Made by a program: the position numbers and the translations under genes
In this document: positions 56,417 to 64,000 of the stretch, piece by piece
Numbering within the stretch: position 1 is the first letter of the stretch
Layout: each line of letters starts with the position of its first letter
Source of the DNA: JAKALX01 sp964508715
Lineage (GTDB): Bacteria; Chloroflexota; Dehalococcoidia; Tepidiformales; Tepidiformaceae
Assembly (NCBI GenBank): GCA_964508715.1
Contig: CAZDUX010000011.1
Span: 49,220 to 113,219, forward strand
DNA length: 64,000 bases
Direction: 5' to 3'
The notes under the pieces: model-generated
The model's input: only the letters and a program-made list of their open reading frames with translations
Told to the model about the DNA's origin: nothing
The model's database searches: none

Positions 56417-56422
56417 AGGGTA
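56417..56422 (-). promoter_or_regulatory. -10 box of the leaderless DUF2277 gene
   Basis: TACCCT on the minus strand ends 6 nt before ATG 56410. It may also transcribe asd. Confidence 0.5.
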
Positions 56423-56512
56423 GCGCGAATCCCTGGCTACCGGTGTGAAGTCCATCGGCCTGCTGCATCGATGCGCCTGATCCTGCTAGGCTCGTTGGAC
56501 GGAGGTGGGCCC

Positions 56513-56986
56513 GTGACCGGACGAGTCGTGCAGGTGAGCGTTTCGCAAGGGGGTGTTCCGAAGCTTCCCGTGAGCGAGGCGGAAGTCACCGTCCATGGTG
56601 TTGCCGGCGACTCGCAGAACGACACAGAGAACCACGGCGGACCGGAAAAGGCCGTCTGCCTCTACGCGCTCGAACGCCTCGAAGCGATCAAGGCCGAAGG
56701 TCACAACGTCTTCCCCGGTGCCACCGGCGAGAACCTTACCTTCGAAGGGCTCGATTGGGACCTCGTTATCCCTGGGTCGCGGCTTCGCATCGGCGCGGTG
56801 GAGCTCGAGGTCACCAGGTACACCACGCCCTGCTACAAGAATGCCGACTGGTTCATCGGTGGCGACTTCAACCGGATGCATCAGAACCTCCACCCGGGGT
56901 TCAGCCGTGTGTACGCCCGGGTACTACAGCCGGGCATCGTGCGGCCCGGCGACATGGTGGAGCTTGTGACAGGTGTGCCCGCCTGA
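56513..56986 (+). CDS. MOSC-domain protein
   Basis: This 157-residue protein is a stand-alone MOSC domain. It has GVAGDSQNDTENHGGPEKAVCLY, GATGENLTFEGLDWDLVIPG, and the conserved cysteine in RYTTPCYKNADWF. MOSC domains act in molybdenum-cofactor sulfuration, amidoxime reduction, or as MoaC-fused parts; the role of stand-alone forms is unclear. GTG 56513 follows GGAGG, and a TAGGCT -10 candidate lies just upstream (56486-56491). It overlaps the next gene by one base (TGATG). Confidence 0.9.
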   Translation: MTGRVVQVSVSQGGVPKLPVSEAEVTVHGVAGDSQNDTENHGGPEKAVCLYALERLEAIKAEGHNVFPGATGENLTFEGLDWDLVIPGSRLRIGAVELEVTRYTTPCYKNADWFIGGDFNRMHQNLHPGFSRVYARVLQPGIVRPGDMVELVTGVPA

Positions 56987-57267
56987 TGGTGCTGTCGTCG
57001 TACACCCGGAAGCCTTCGGCTGAAGAAGCCCGGGAGGGCTATCTGCTCATCCTCAAGGACAGGCTGGGCTTCTTCCCTCCGGTCGCCACGCCATGGGAGC
57101 TCACCGACGGCAACGAGCCGCGCCGTGTCATGGTCGAGGCGCATCCGTGTGAGTGCCGCGGCCCCGAGTTTCCCCACGAACACTACCGGCTGCGACTGCC
57201 GGGCATCGAAAAGGGCCACATCATGATCATCCACCGGGATGAGGAAGCGTACCGGCTCGAACGGTAG
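56986..57267 (+). CDS. Hypothetical small protein
   Basis: This 93-residue protein is coupled to the MOSC gene by a TGATG overlap. It has an N-terminal helix (SAEEAREGYLLILKDRLGFF) and a beta-rich part with PCECRGPEFPHEHYRLRLPG. The Cys/His cluster C-E-C...H-E-H could bind a metal. I know no family. Co-transcription with MOSC suggests a role in the same small-molecule or metal-sulfur process. Confidence 0.7.
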   Translation: MVLSSYTRKPSAEEAREGYLLILKDRLGFFPPVATPWELTDGNEPRRVMVEAHPCECRGPEFPHEHYRLRLPGIEKGHIMIIHRDEEAYRLER

Positions 57268-57290
57268 TGTGACGCCATTCACGCAATCGA

Positions 57291-59117
57291 ATGCCCGGGA
57301 GCGCTATACTGCTCCCACCACTTCGCGAGGAATCCGTTGGTCGACTGCTAACCGGACGTCTGCGATCAGTCCCGGTGTACCTGTCCGGGTACCGGGTCTC
57401 GCACCGGTGTGGTTTCGTCGCCTCCCACTCACACCCTGCCCGATCGTTCCGCGTCCCGCCCGCCGCCGCACCAGGAGGCCTGATCGCGGAGGTTCGTACC
57501 CTGATCGTCGTCTCTTCACTCTCCATCGAACTCGGCGGCCGAACGGTCGTCTCCGGGCTCTCGTTCACCGCCAACCCGGGCGAGATCATTGGCGTGGCCG
57601 GACCCAATGGCGCCGGCAAGACCACTCTGTTGCGTGCAATTGGCGGGGAACTCCGGCCATCGTCCGGCAGCATCGACATCGCGACCGGGCTACTGCTCGG
57701 CTACCTCGCGCAGGGTAGCGATGACGCGGCGGCCCTGCCAGCCGGCGATGCCTACGCCGCTGCATTTCCCGGCGATGCCACATCCGCGCGGCTGGAATCG
57801 ATTGCCGCGGCCCTTGCCTGGGCAAAGGAGCCTGACGCAATCGCCCGCCTCTCGCGGGCATACGATGAGGCCCTGGACCTCCTCGGGAACCGGGACTCCG
57901 ACGAACTCGAGCGGGTCCGCGGCGAGCTCGGAATAGCCGCCTTCGATCCGCAGCGGCCGCTCTCCGGCTTTTCCGGCGGCGAACGGACGCGGATCGCTCT
58001 CACTGCTCTCGCCGCTGGCTCGCCCGACGCGTTACTCCTGGACGAGCCGACCAACCACCTCGATTTGCCGGGCATCCGCCGGGTCGAACAGCTGATACGG
58101 AGCGTTCCCGGCCCGGTCATCGTCGTATCGCACGACCGGGCGCTTCTCGATGCTGTCTGCACGAGTATCCTCGCGCTCGAACCTGGAAAACCCGGGGAGA
58201 TGTTCGCGGGCGGTTACCGGGCGTACGCATCGGAGCTGGCGCGCCGCCGTGAGCAGGAGTGGGAGGCCTACCGGCGCCAGCAGCGCGAAGAGCGCCAGCT
58301 TCGCCAGAACATCGCCGCGGCTGAATCGCGCTCACGTCACATCGAGAACAGCACGATCGACTTCGCGATCCGCAAGAAGGCGGCCAAGATCGCGCGGCGC
58401 TCGGTAACCCTCAAAGCCCGTCTCGAACGGCAGATCGAATCGGCAGAGCACCTCGACCGGCCCGGCCGCACAGCCACTGGTTTCCAGGGCAGCTTCGCCG
58501 AGGGTGAGCGGGGAGCAGGGCGCCTCATTCTCGCCGATAACCTGAGGCTGGAGGCCGGGGGCCGCACGCTCGCCGATGGCCTCACCTTCCAGCTTGGCCG
58601 CGGCCAGCGCCTGGCTGTCACCGGGCCAAACGGCTCCGGGAAGACGACCCTCATCCGCGCGATCCTGGGCGATGCCGCTCCCGCCGGGGGTGTACTCGAG
58701 GTCGCTGCCTCCGCACGGCCCGGTTACCTCCCGCAGGAGGACATGGCCGTTCTCACTCCCGGTGAGGCCAACCTCACCCCGCTCGAGTTCTTGCGACGCA
58801 CATCCAGGCAATCGGAAGCGGAGATCAACAACTTCCTCCACCGGTTCCTGTTCGCGCGGGGCGAGATACGGACACCCGTGGGCCTGCTCAGCTACGGTGA
58901 ACGGCGGCGGCTGGCGCTGGCCCGGCTGGTCCTCGGCGGCGCCAACCTCCTCCTGCTCGACGAACCGACGAACCACCTCGACATACCATCCCGCGAGGCG
59001 TTCGAGACGGCCCTCGATGGGTTTGAGGGGGGTGTCCTCGTCGTCACACATGACCGTTACCTGCTCGAACGGCTGGGCGGTGAGCGGCTCGAACTCGGCG
59101 GTTCCCGTGGCGGTTGA
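57291..59117 (+). CDS. ABC-F subfamily ATPase
   Basis: This protein has two ABC ATPase domains in one chain without membrane segments. The first has GPNGAGKTTLL, LSGFSGGERTRIAL and ALLLDEPTNHLDL. A charged linker (about 310-390) follows. The second domain has GPNGSGKTTLI, LLSYGERRRLALARL and LLLLDEPTNHLD. ABC-F proteins bind the ribosome and rescue or tune translation. Homology begins only near residue 73. ATG 57291 (608 residues) is the outer bound and lies upstream of a TATACT -10 box at 57305. GTG 57375 and CTG 57501, the latter 8 nt after GGAGG, are alternatives. Confidence 0.9.
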   Translation: MPGSAILLPPLREESVGRLLTGRLRSVPVYLSGYRVSHRCGFVASHSHPARSFRVPPAAAPGGLIAEVRTLIVVSSLSIELGGRTVVSGLSFTANPGEIIGVAGPNGAGKTTLLRAIGGELRPSSGSIDIATGLLLGYLAQGSDDAAALPAGDAYAAAFPGDATSARLESIAAALAWAKEPDAIARLSRAYDEALDLLGNRDSDELERVRGELGIAAFDPQRPLSGFSGGERTRIALTALAAGSPDALLLDEPTNHLDLPGIRRVEQLIRSVPGPVIVVSHDRALLDAVCTSILALEPGKPGEMFAGGYRAYASELARRREQEWEAYRRQQREERQLRQNIAAAESRSRHIENSTIDFAIRKKAAKIARRSVTLKARLERQIESAEHLDRPGRTATGFQGSFAEGERGAGRLILADNLRLEAGGRTLADGLTFQLGRGQRLAVTGPNGSGKTTLIRAILGDAAPAGGVLEVAASARPGYLPQEDMAVLTPGEANLTPLEFLRRTSRQSEAEINNFLHRFLFARGEIRTPVGLLSYGERRRLALARLVLGGANLLLLDEPTNHLDIPSREAFETALDGFEGGVLVVTHDRYLLERLGGERLELGGSRGG

Positions 59118-59225
59118 GACACTGAACGACCGGTGGACACCGGGTTTGGTCCCGATCGGTCGGAGCCAGGGGCTCGCATACGACGGAAAATCGGACTGCG
59201 GCGGCGTATCGCCGCGAGGTATGCA

Positions 59226-59690
59226 ATGGAGCGCGCCATCGACCCACCGGCAACCACGGCGGCACGGCCGCTGCGCTCGCTGGCCAGTGCCGCCCGACTG
59301 GCCGTGGGGGCCGGTTTCGCCGTGGCTGCCGTCTACAACACGGTCAACGGCATCGCCGATTACACGGCCTACCACGACTTTGCGGCTGACTCGTGGCTGC
59401 CGGGTTACGCCGAGGCGTGGGCGAACCTGGTCGTGCCAGTGTTACCCATGGCACTCGTGTTGCTCGTTCTGTTCGAAGTCACGGTTGCGGCACTCGTTCT
59501 CGCGAGCGGGCGAGAGGTACGGCTGGGGCTCGCCGCCGCCACGGTATTTGTGCTCGTGCTCGTCCCCGCGAATCTCGAGACGGTCGCCAACATTCCGCTG
59601 GCGGCGATCCTCATCGCCCTCACGCTCCCCCGCCATGAGTGGAGCTTCTGGAAGTGGGTGAGAGCCACCCTCCGGCCACGGGGAGGCTGA
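59226..59690 (+). CDS. Hypothetical four-helix membrane protein
   Basis: This 154-residue protein has four hydrophobic helices (about 23-45, 70-95, 100-118 and 120-135) and a basic C-terminus. The layout resembles DoxX-like or other small integral membrane proteins, but no signature confirms it. ATG 59226 follows GAGG at 6-nt spacing; the longer open frame to 59133 is antisense-like and unsupported. It lies between the ABC-F and pdxT genes. Confidence 0.65.
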   Translation: MERAIDPPATTAARPLRSLASAARLAVGAGFAVAAVYNTVNGIADYTAYHDFAADSWLPGYAEAWANLVVPVLPMALVLLVLFEVTVAALVLASGREVRLGLAAATVFVLVLVPANLETVANIPLAAILIALTLPRHEWSFWKWVRATLRPRGG

Positions 59691-59750
59691 TGTATGTCCG
59701 CTCAACACTGGCGCTACCGTGATCGCCCCGCCAACACCTCGTTGCCTGCG

Positions 59751-59875
59751 TTACACTGGATCCAGGTGCCCGGCGTGATTCCCCGGAGTGTCGCCCATGG
59801 CCGGCGTACCGGTTGCCAGGCACGGATTTCGTCCGCCTTTACCCGAGCTGGCCGCCGCATTGATGTGCAGGCGGC
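59751..59875 (+). promoter_or_regulatory. Leader of the pdxT operon with -10 candidate
   Basis: TTACACT near 59751-59757 is a good -10 box. It would give a leader of about 115 nt before pdxT. No known riboswitch was recognised in it. Confidence 0.4.
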
Positions 59876-60511
59876 ATGATGGATGCAATGAGTTCGAACC
59901 ACCACGCGAGCCCCGGTCCATTGAACGTTGGTGTCCTCGCCCTGCAGGGCGATTTCCGCGAACACCGCGAGGTGCTGGAGACGATGGGCCACCGTGTCCA
60001 TGAGATCCGCAAAGCCGGGCAGCTCGAGGAGATCGACGCCCTCATCATTCCCGGCGGCGAGAGCACGACGATCGCCCGGCTTATACTCTCGAACGGTTTC
60101 CAGCAGCCACTTCGCGACTTCTGCGCGAGCGGCAGGCCCGTCTGGGGGACATGCGCCGGGGCCATCCTCCTTGCGAAGAAGGTCGACAATCTCGACCGGC
60201 CCGGGATCGAGGCGATGGATATCACGGTCCATCGCAACGCCTTCGGGCGGCAGGTCGACTCCTTTGAGGCTGAGATCGAAGTGAAGGGGATTGACGACGG
60301 TCCGTTCCGTGCCGTCTTCATCCGCGCACCGTTGTTCGAAGAGGTGCGCCCGCCCGCGGAGGCGATAGCAACGCTCGCCGACGGGACGATTGTCGCTGCG
60401 CGGCAGGGCAACCTCCTCGCGACGTCGTTCCACCCCGAGCTGACTGGCGACCACCGGCTGCACGCCCTGTTCCTTTCGCTCGGAAGAGCACCTTCGAGGT
60501 TGGCCGGGTGA
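59876..60511 (+). CDS. pdxT: Pyridoxal 5'-phosphate synthase glutaminase subunit PdxT
   Basis: This is a class I glutamine amidotransferase of 211 residues. It has NVGVLALQGDFREH at the N-terminus, the PGGESTTI oxyanion motif, the catalytic Cys in WGTCAGAILL, and the His/Glu pair in TSFHPELTGD. It supplies ammonia to PdxS for PLP synthesis. PdxS is not adjacent in this window, which is unusual since the two are often co-transcribed. Three in-frame ATGs lie within 12 nt; the outer one is used. It overlaps the following GNAT-like gene by 4 nt. Confidence 0.95.
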   Translation: MMDAMSSNHHASPGPLNVGVLALQGDFREHREVLETMGHRVHEIRKAGQLEEIDALIIPGGESTTIARLILSNGFQQPLRDFCASGRPVWGTCAGAILLAKKVDNLDRPGIEAMDITVHRNAFGRQVDSFEAEIEVKGIDDGPFRAVFIRAPLFEEVRPPAEAIATLADGTIVAARQGNLLATSFHPELTGDHRLHALFLSLGRAPSRLAG

Positions 60512-61437
60512 GTGAGCTGCGCGCCGAGCCCCTGAGCCCCATCGATGCGGCGACACTCTGGCCACAGCTCCACCGGCTGGCGACCGAGGTGATCGCGACC
60601 CGCAGTGGCGAGAACCTGCTCGTCTCGTCGGGCCTCCACGCCACCGGGCTGACGCGGCTTCCGCGGATCGCGCGGCTCCCCCGTACCGTGGTCCTTGGTG
60701 TGAAGCGTGGGCTGGGCTACCGGGGTGTCCTCGTTAGCCGTGAACTTTCCGGGGGTGCGGGGTGGGAGGTGATGTCGATCCGGATAGCACGGGACAAAGA
60801 CGACGACGCGATCATCGCCCTCGTGAATAGTGCCGGTGCCGAAGTCGCACGGCGCGGCGGCCGAACGCTCTATCTCCGCTACGCCGAGGGTTCGCCCCAT
60901 GCGCAGGCCCTGCGAAAGGCAGGAATGTTTGCCTGCCGGATCGAACATCTTTACGCGATCCCGCCGGGCGACCGGAGTGGAAGCACGCTCTTTCGTACGG
61001 CGACACGGACCGATCGCCATGGCGTCTTCCGCCTTTACTGCCAGAGCGTGCCGGAGAATATCCGGCGGCAGGAGGCGCCGACACAACAGGAGTGGCGGGC
61101 GGTGCTCGACTCCTTCGAGTGCGACCGCGAGTTCGTCCTGGACCGGGAGAGCAGCATCGCGGCATGGGCCGGGATTGGGGAGCGAGAGGCGCACCTCATG
61201 GTCGCATCGGAGGCGGAAGGGGCAGCGGATGCAGCACTCAACCTCATCGAAACGCACACGAGCCGGCACGCGAGTCTCGTAATCGCCGCTCACCAGGGAG
61301 ATATCGAACACCTGGCCGTGGCGAGGGGCTACACTGCACTCGGGATACGTGTAATGTCCGCCCGACGCCTGGCGCTACTGAATCCCCTCAAGGAGGTTGT
61401 CGCGGTTCCGGCTGAAACGATGCCGCTGCCGCACTGA
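60508..61437 (+). CDS. GNAT-superfamily-like protein
   Basis: This 309-residue protein has two GNAT-like halves. The first (about 60-155) contains a SIRIARDKDDDAIIALVNSAG strand-helix and a TLYLRYAEGSPHAQALRKAGMF block resembling motif B. The second (about 160-300) ends in VIAAHQGDIEHLAVARGYTALGI. Similar proteins occur next to the R3H/AAA protein and tmk in related genomes, but the function is not established. It starts at GTG 60508 inside the pdxT stop codon and is followed 3 nt later by the AAA gene, so these three form one operon. Confidence 0.7.
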   Translation: MSELRAEPLSPIDAATLWPQLHRLATEVIATRSGENLLVSSGLHATGLTRLPRIARLPRTVVLGVKRGLGYRGVLVSRELSGGAGWEVMSIRIARDKDDDAIIALVNSAGAEVARRGGRTLYLRYAEGSPHAQALRKAGMFACRIEHLYAIPPGDRSGSTLFRTATRTDRHGVFRLYCQSVPENIRRQEAPTQQEWRAVLDSFECDREFVLDRESSIAAWAGIGEREAHLMVASEAEGAADAALNLIETHTSRHASLVIAAHQGDIEHLAVARGYTALGIRVMSARRLALLNPLKEVVAVPAETMPLPH

Positions 61438-61440
61438 TCC

Positions 61441-63189
61441 GTGACTACGTTCCCCAATTTGCCGAACGAACAGATTGTCACCGACGACCTTGACCTGCTC
61501 CTCGCGGCGCTGCCACCGAGGATAACGGCAGCGCTCCAGAGCGACGATCGCCGCGTTTCCCTGCTCGAAGTTGTCATGGACCTTGGCCGCCTGCCGGAGG
61601 CGCGCTACCCCGGCCGGGAGGTCGTGCTCAGCCAAAATGAGGTGACCGAGGAAGACCTCGAGTACGTGATCGACCACATCGGCGATTTCGGCGCCGATAA
61701 CCGTGCGGGCATCGAGCGGACACTGCATCGCATCTCCTGCATCCGCAACCGCAGGGGCAAGATCGTTGGTCTCACCTGCCGTGTCGGACGCGCCGTCTAC
61801 GGCACCATCCGGGTCATCGAAGACCTCGTCATCGGTGGAAAGAGCATCCTGCTCCTCGGCCGGCCAGGGGTTGGCAAGACAACCATGCTCCGCGAGGTGG
61901 CCCGCGTGCTCGCCGACGATGCGAACAAGCGGGTCGTGATCGTTGATACGTCGAACGAGATTGGTGGCGATGGCGACATCCCGCACCCGGCGATTGGCGG
62001 TGCACGGCGGATGCAGGTACCCACACCCGCGATGCAGCACTCGGTGATGATCGAAGCAGTCGAGAACCACATGCCCGAGGTCATCGTCATCGACGAGATC
62101 GGCACTGAACTCGAAGCCGCCGCCGCCCGGACCATCAACGAGCGCGGCGTCCAGCTCGTCGGAACTGCCCACGGCACCTCGCTCGAGAACCTGATGCTCA
62201 ACCCGACGCTGGCCGACCTCATCGGGGGCATCCAGTCGGTCACCCTTGGCGACGAGGAAGCGCGCCGCCGGGGAACGCAAAAGTCGATCCTCGAACGCAA
62301 GGCGCCGCCAACCTTTGATGTGGTTGTCGAAATCGTCTCGTGGCAGCGTGTTGCGCTTCATGCAAACGTTGCGGACACGGTGGACGCCTTGCTCCGCGGT
62401 TACGAAGCACCACCCGAGGTTCGCCAGCTCTCCGCCAGCGGCCGCATCGAGATCATCGACGATCAGCCGCGGGAAGAACGGGGGATCACGCAGGGGTCGC
62501 AGGAGCCGGCTTACGGCTACGGAGCCCGGCCAATGGGCGGTAGTTTCACCATAGGCGGCGGGCCCGGCCGGCGGCGAGGAGGTGGACATGTGCGGGAGCG
62601 CACACCCTTTCGAGACGACGACGCCCTTGCCCCGGCTCCACCCGAGTCCTGGGGGAAGCCCCCTGAAAGGGACGAGTTCGCCGCGCCACTGAGCCTGGCG
62701 CGCACACGCACCGACGGAAAGCCGATCGTCCTGTTCCCGTTCGGCGTTTCGCGGCAACGCCTGGAGCAGGCTGCGCGCACCGTCGGGGTGCCGATCGAGA
62801 CGACAAGCGATGTGCGCGAGGCCGAGGGCGTCATCACGGTTCGCAGCTACTACCGCCGCAAACCCCCATCGCTGAAAGAAGCAGAGGAGCGCAACCTCCC
62901 GATCTATGTCGTGAAAAGCAACACCGCGTTCCAGATCGAACAGGCACTGCTCCAGTTCCGGGGTGAAGACGGTGGGACGGCGCCACCCCGGCGCGACCCG
63001 ATGGCCGATGTCTTTCGCGATACCGAAGACGCGATCGCACGGGTGATGCAGGAGGGGCGGCCGATCGAGCTTGCACCGGCGAACAGCTACGTCCGCCGCA
63101 TTCAGCACCAGATTGCGACGCGCTACAACCTCGATAGCCGCAGCTCTGGCAAGGAGCCTCTCCGCCGCGTGCGCATCCTGCCCGGCTAG
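61441..63189 (+). CDS. R3H-domain AAA ATPase (Ycf45/SpoIIIAA-like)
   Basis: This 582-residue protein has an N-terminal domain resembling SpoIIIAA/Ycf45 (about 30-130) and an AAA ATPase core. Walker A is LLLGRPGVGKTTMLREVAR near 141, and Walker B is PEVIVIDEIGTELEA near 215. A disordered Gly/Arg/Pro-rich linker (about 355-410) follows. The C-terminal single-stranded-nucleic-acid-binding R3H domain (about 540-575) contains R-x-x-x-H as RRIQHQIATRY. The cellular role is unknown in non-sporulating bacteria. GTG 61441 is the start, 3 nt after the preceding stop. tmk follows after 69 nt. Confidence 0.88.
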   Translation: MTTFPNLPNEQIVTDDLDLLLAALPPRITAALQSDDRRVSLLEVVMDLGRLPEARYPGREVVLSQNEVTEEDLEYVIDHIGDFGADNRAGIERTLHRISCIRNRRGKIVGLTCRVGRAVYGTIRVIEDLVIGGKSILLLGRPGVGKTTMLREVARVLADDANKRVVIVDTSNEIGGDGDIPHPAIGGARRMQVPTPAMQHSVMIEAVENHMPEVIVIDEIGTELEAAAARTINERGVQLVGTAHGTSLENLMLNPTLADLIGGIQSVTLGDEEARRRGTQKSILERKAPPTFDVVVEIVSWQRVALHANVADTVDALLRGYEAPPEVRQLSASGRIEIIDDQPREERGITQGSQEPAYGYGARPMGGSFTIGGGPGRRRGGGHVRERTPFRDDDALAPAPPESWGKPPERDEFAAPLSLARTRTDGKPIVLFPFGVSRQRLEQAARTVGVPIETTSDVREAEGVITVRSYYRRKPPSLKEAEERNLPIYVVKSNTAFQIEQALLQFRGEDGGTAPPRRDPMADVFRDTEDAIARVMQEGRPIELAPANSYVRRIQHQIATRYNLDSRSSGKEPLRRVRILPG

Positions 63190-63258
63190 GCCATTCGCCA
63201 GTTCACCGTTCTCACTTCACAATTCGTTGCGGCGGGTACGCCGGGCGAGGGCTGAATC

Positions 63259-63879
63259 GTGAATCGGAATTTCATCGTCTTCGAAGGTGGCGAGGGCTCC
63301 GGCAAGAGCACCGCCGCGGCCACCGTCGCCGAACGATTACGCGCATCCGGAATCGAGGTCGTCCTCACCCGCGAGCCAGGCGGAACCCGCGCCGGTGAGT
63401 TCGTTCGGAGCCTGCTGCACGAGCACCTGGCACCGTGGGCAGAGGCGTTCGCCTTCCTGCTCGCCCGCGCGCAGATCGTGGAGGAGGTCATCCGTCCGGC
63501 GTTGGAGCGCGGGGCGGTGGTCATCTGTGACCGGTACGAGGCGAGCTTCTTCGCCTACCAGGGGTTCGCACGGGGTCTCGACTTCGACCAGCTGGTGCAG
63601 GCGAACGCCGCCGCGACGGGCGGGCTATCGGCCGGGCTTACCGTCTGGCTCGATATCGACCCCGCACTGGGTCTTTCCAGGAAGCTCAGCGAGACGGAGG
63701 CGATCCGCACGGGGCTGGAGGCGCTCGAATTCCACGCGCTGGTGCGCGAGAGCTACCGCGCCCAGATGGATGCCGCACCGGATGGGCGCTGGGCCATCAT
63801 CGATGCCTCGCTCCCACCGGAGCAGGTTGCCGCGGATGCACTCGCTGCCGTACAGCACTGGCTGGAGGCCACCCGGTAG
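63259..63879 (+). CDS. tmk: Thymidylate kinase
   Basis: This 206-residue P-loop kinase has the N-terminal FEGGEGSGKSTAA Walker A, the TREPGGTRAGE motif, the DRY motif in VVICDRYEASFFAYQG, and a LID region with LDIDPALGLSRK. It phosphorylates dTMP to dTDP for DNA synthesis. It starts at GTG 63259. In many bacteria tmk precedes holB or other replication genes; the window ends before this can be seen. It is probably the last gene of the pdxT-GNAT-R3H/AAA-tmk group. Confidence 0.95.
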   Translation: MNRNFIVFEGGEGSGKSTAAATVAERLRASGIEVVLTREPGGTRAGEFVRSLLHEHLAPWAEAFAFLLARAQIVEEVIRPALERGAVVICDRYEASFFAYQGFARGLDFDQLVQANAAATGGLSAGLTVWLDIDPALGLSRKLSETEAIRTGLEALEFHALVRESYRAQMDAAPDGRWAIIDASLPPEQVAADALAAVQHWLEATR

Positions 63880-63884
63880 GCTCC

Positions 63885-63946
63885 GGCCCGGGGATTGGCG
63901 AGCGCAGGGCGCGGCCACACCATCCGGGCGGCGATTGCCCCGGGCC
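63885..63946. repeat. 9-bp inverted repeat after tmk
   Basis: GGCCCGGGG at 63885-63893 and CCCCGGGCC at 63938-63946 are exact complements 44 nt apart. They could form a long-loop structure acting as a terminator; no T-run follows. Confidence 0.4.
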
Positions 63947-64000
63947 TAAGGATTCGCTGATCATTGGCGTTCATAGACGGCGAGGACGGCAGAGACGGGG

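Noticed and set aside
55104..56468. Longer asd start
   Set aside because: The upstream extension overlaps the DUF2277 gene in another frame and lacks family residues; GTG 56126 has GGAG at correct spacing.
63961..64000. Possible 3' end of a minus-strand gene at the window edge
   Set aside because: Only about a dozen codons are visible before a TGA at 63963-63961, too few to support a gene.
1..64000. CRISPR arrays, IS elements, prophage or attachment sites
   Set aside because: I saw no regularly spaced direct repeats with unique spacers, no transposase or integrase motifs, and no att-like repeat at the tRNA-His gene.

Overview
This is a GC-rich bacterial chromosomal window with tightly packed, mostly short operons and no phage, IS element or CRISPR array. 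The gene mix is compatible with a Chloroflexota-like (for example Dehalococcoidia) bacterium. It includes a split transketolase, a PPi-type phosphofructokinase, an HdrD/EMO-like membrane Fe-S oxidoreductase beside fatty-acid genes, a SipW-type signal peptidase with its substrates, and an R3H/AAA protein next to tmk. That placement is an inference from gene content; no rRNA or phylogenetic marker was tested. A striking genome-wide habit is a TANNNT box placed 6-8 nt before the start ATG with no Shine-Dalgarno, which points to widespread leaderless transcription.

Layout. 0-9.8 kb: MerR regulator, moaA, acyl-CoA dehydrogenase, FMN-binding oxidase-like protein, transketolase halves, vapBC toxin-antitoxin, PPi-PFK, MBL-fold hydrolase, an interrupted small ORF and infA. 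9.9-12.2 kb: a SAM-I riboswitch followed by a threonine-synthase-like PLP enzyme, a NIL-domain protein and a ThiS/MoaD-like carrier ending Gly-Gly-Ala. This looks like a protein-thiocarboxylate route to homocysteine. 12.2-18 kb: a SipW-like signal peptidase operon with four exported proteins, strong intergenic hairpins and a long structured leader. 18.2-18.9 kb: an 8-bp tandem-repeat satellite. 18.9-35.4 kb: EMO-like oxidoreductase, small secreted proteins, SUMF1-like protein, acyl-CoA synthetase, galE-like epimerase, MFS, GH15, SDR, MMPL transporter and Crp/Fnr regulator.

35.5-45.7 kb: tRNA-His, a structured leader with tandem terminator hairpins, an MgtE-N/CBS sensor coupled to an NRAMP-like transporter, rimI, a PilZ protein, polysaccharide deacetylase, lepB, rhomboid protease, phosphatase and a CAP-domain protein. 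45.9-51.5 kb: an 1850-residue hybrid histidine kinase with about eight GAF modules. 51.5-56.5 kb: LysR, a methyltransferase, and a tandemly duplicated MNT/HEPN toxin-antitoxin cassette. The two cassettes have diverged strongly inside nearly identical flanks made of the methyltransferase and asd gene ends. 56.5-63.9 kb: MOSC protein, ABC-F ATPase, pdxT, GNAT-like protein, R3H/AAA ATPase and tmk.

How genes work together. The riboswitch operon and asd both belong to aspartate-family amino-acid metabolism. The acyl-CoA dehydrogenase, acyl-CoA synthetase and EMO-like protein could form a beta-oxidation chain feeding quinone. The signal peptidase operon makes and exports its own surface or matrix proteins. 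The MgtE-N/CBS protein probably gates its co-transcribed transporter.
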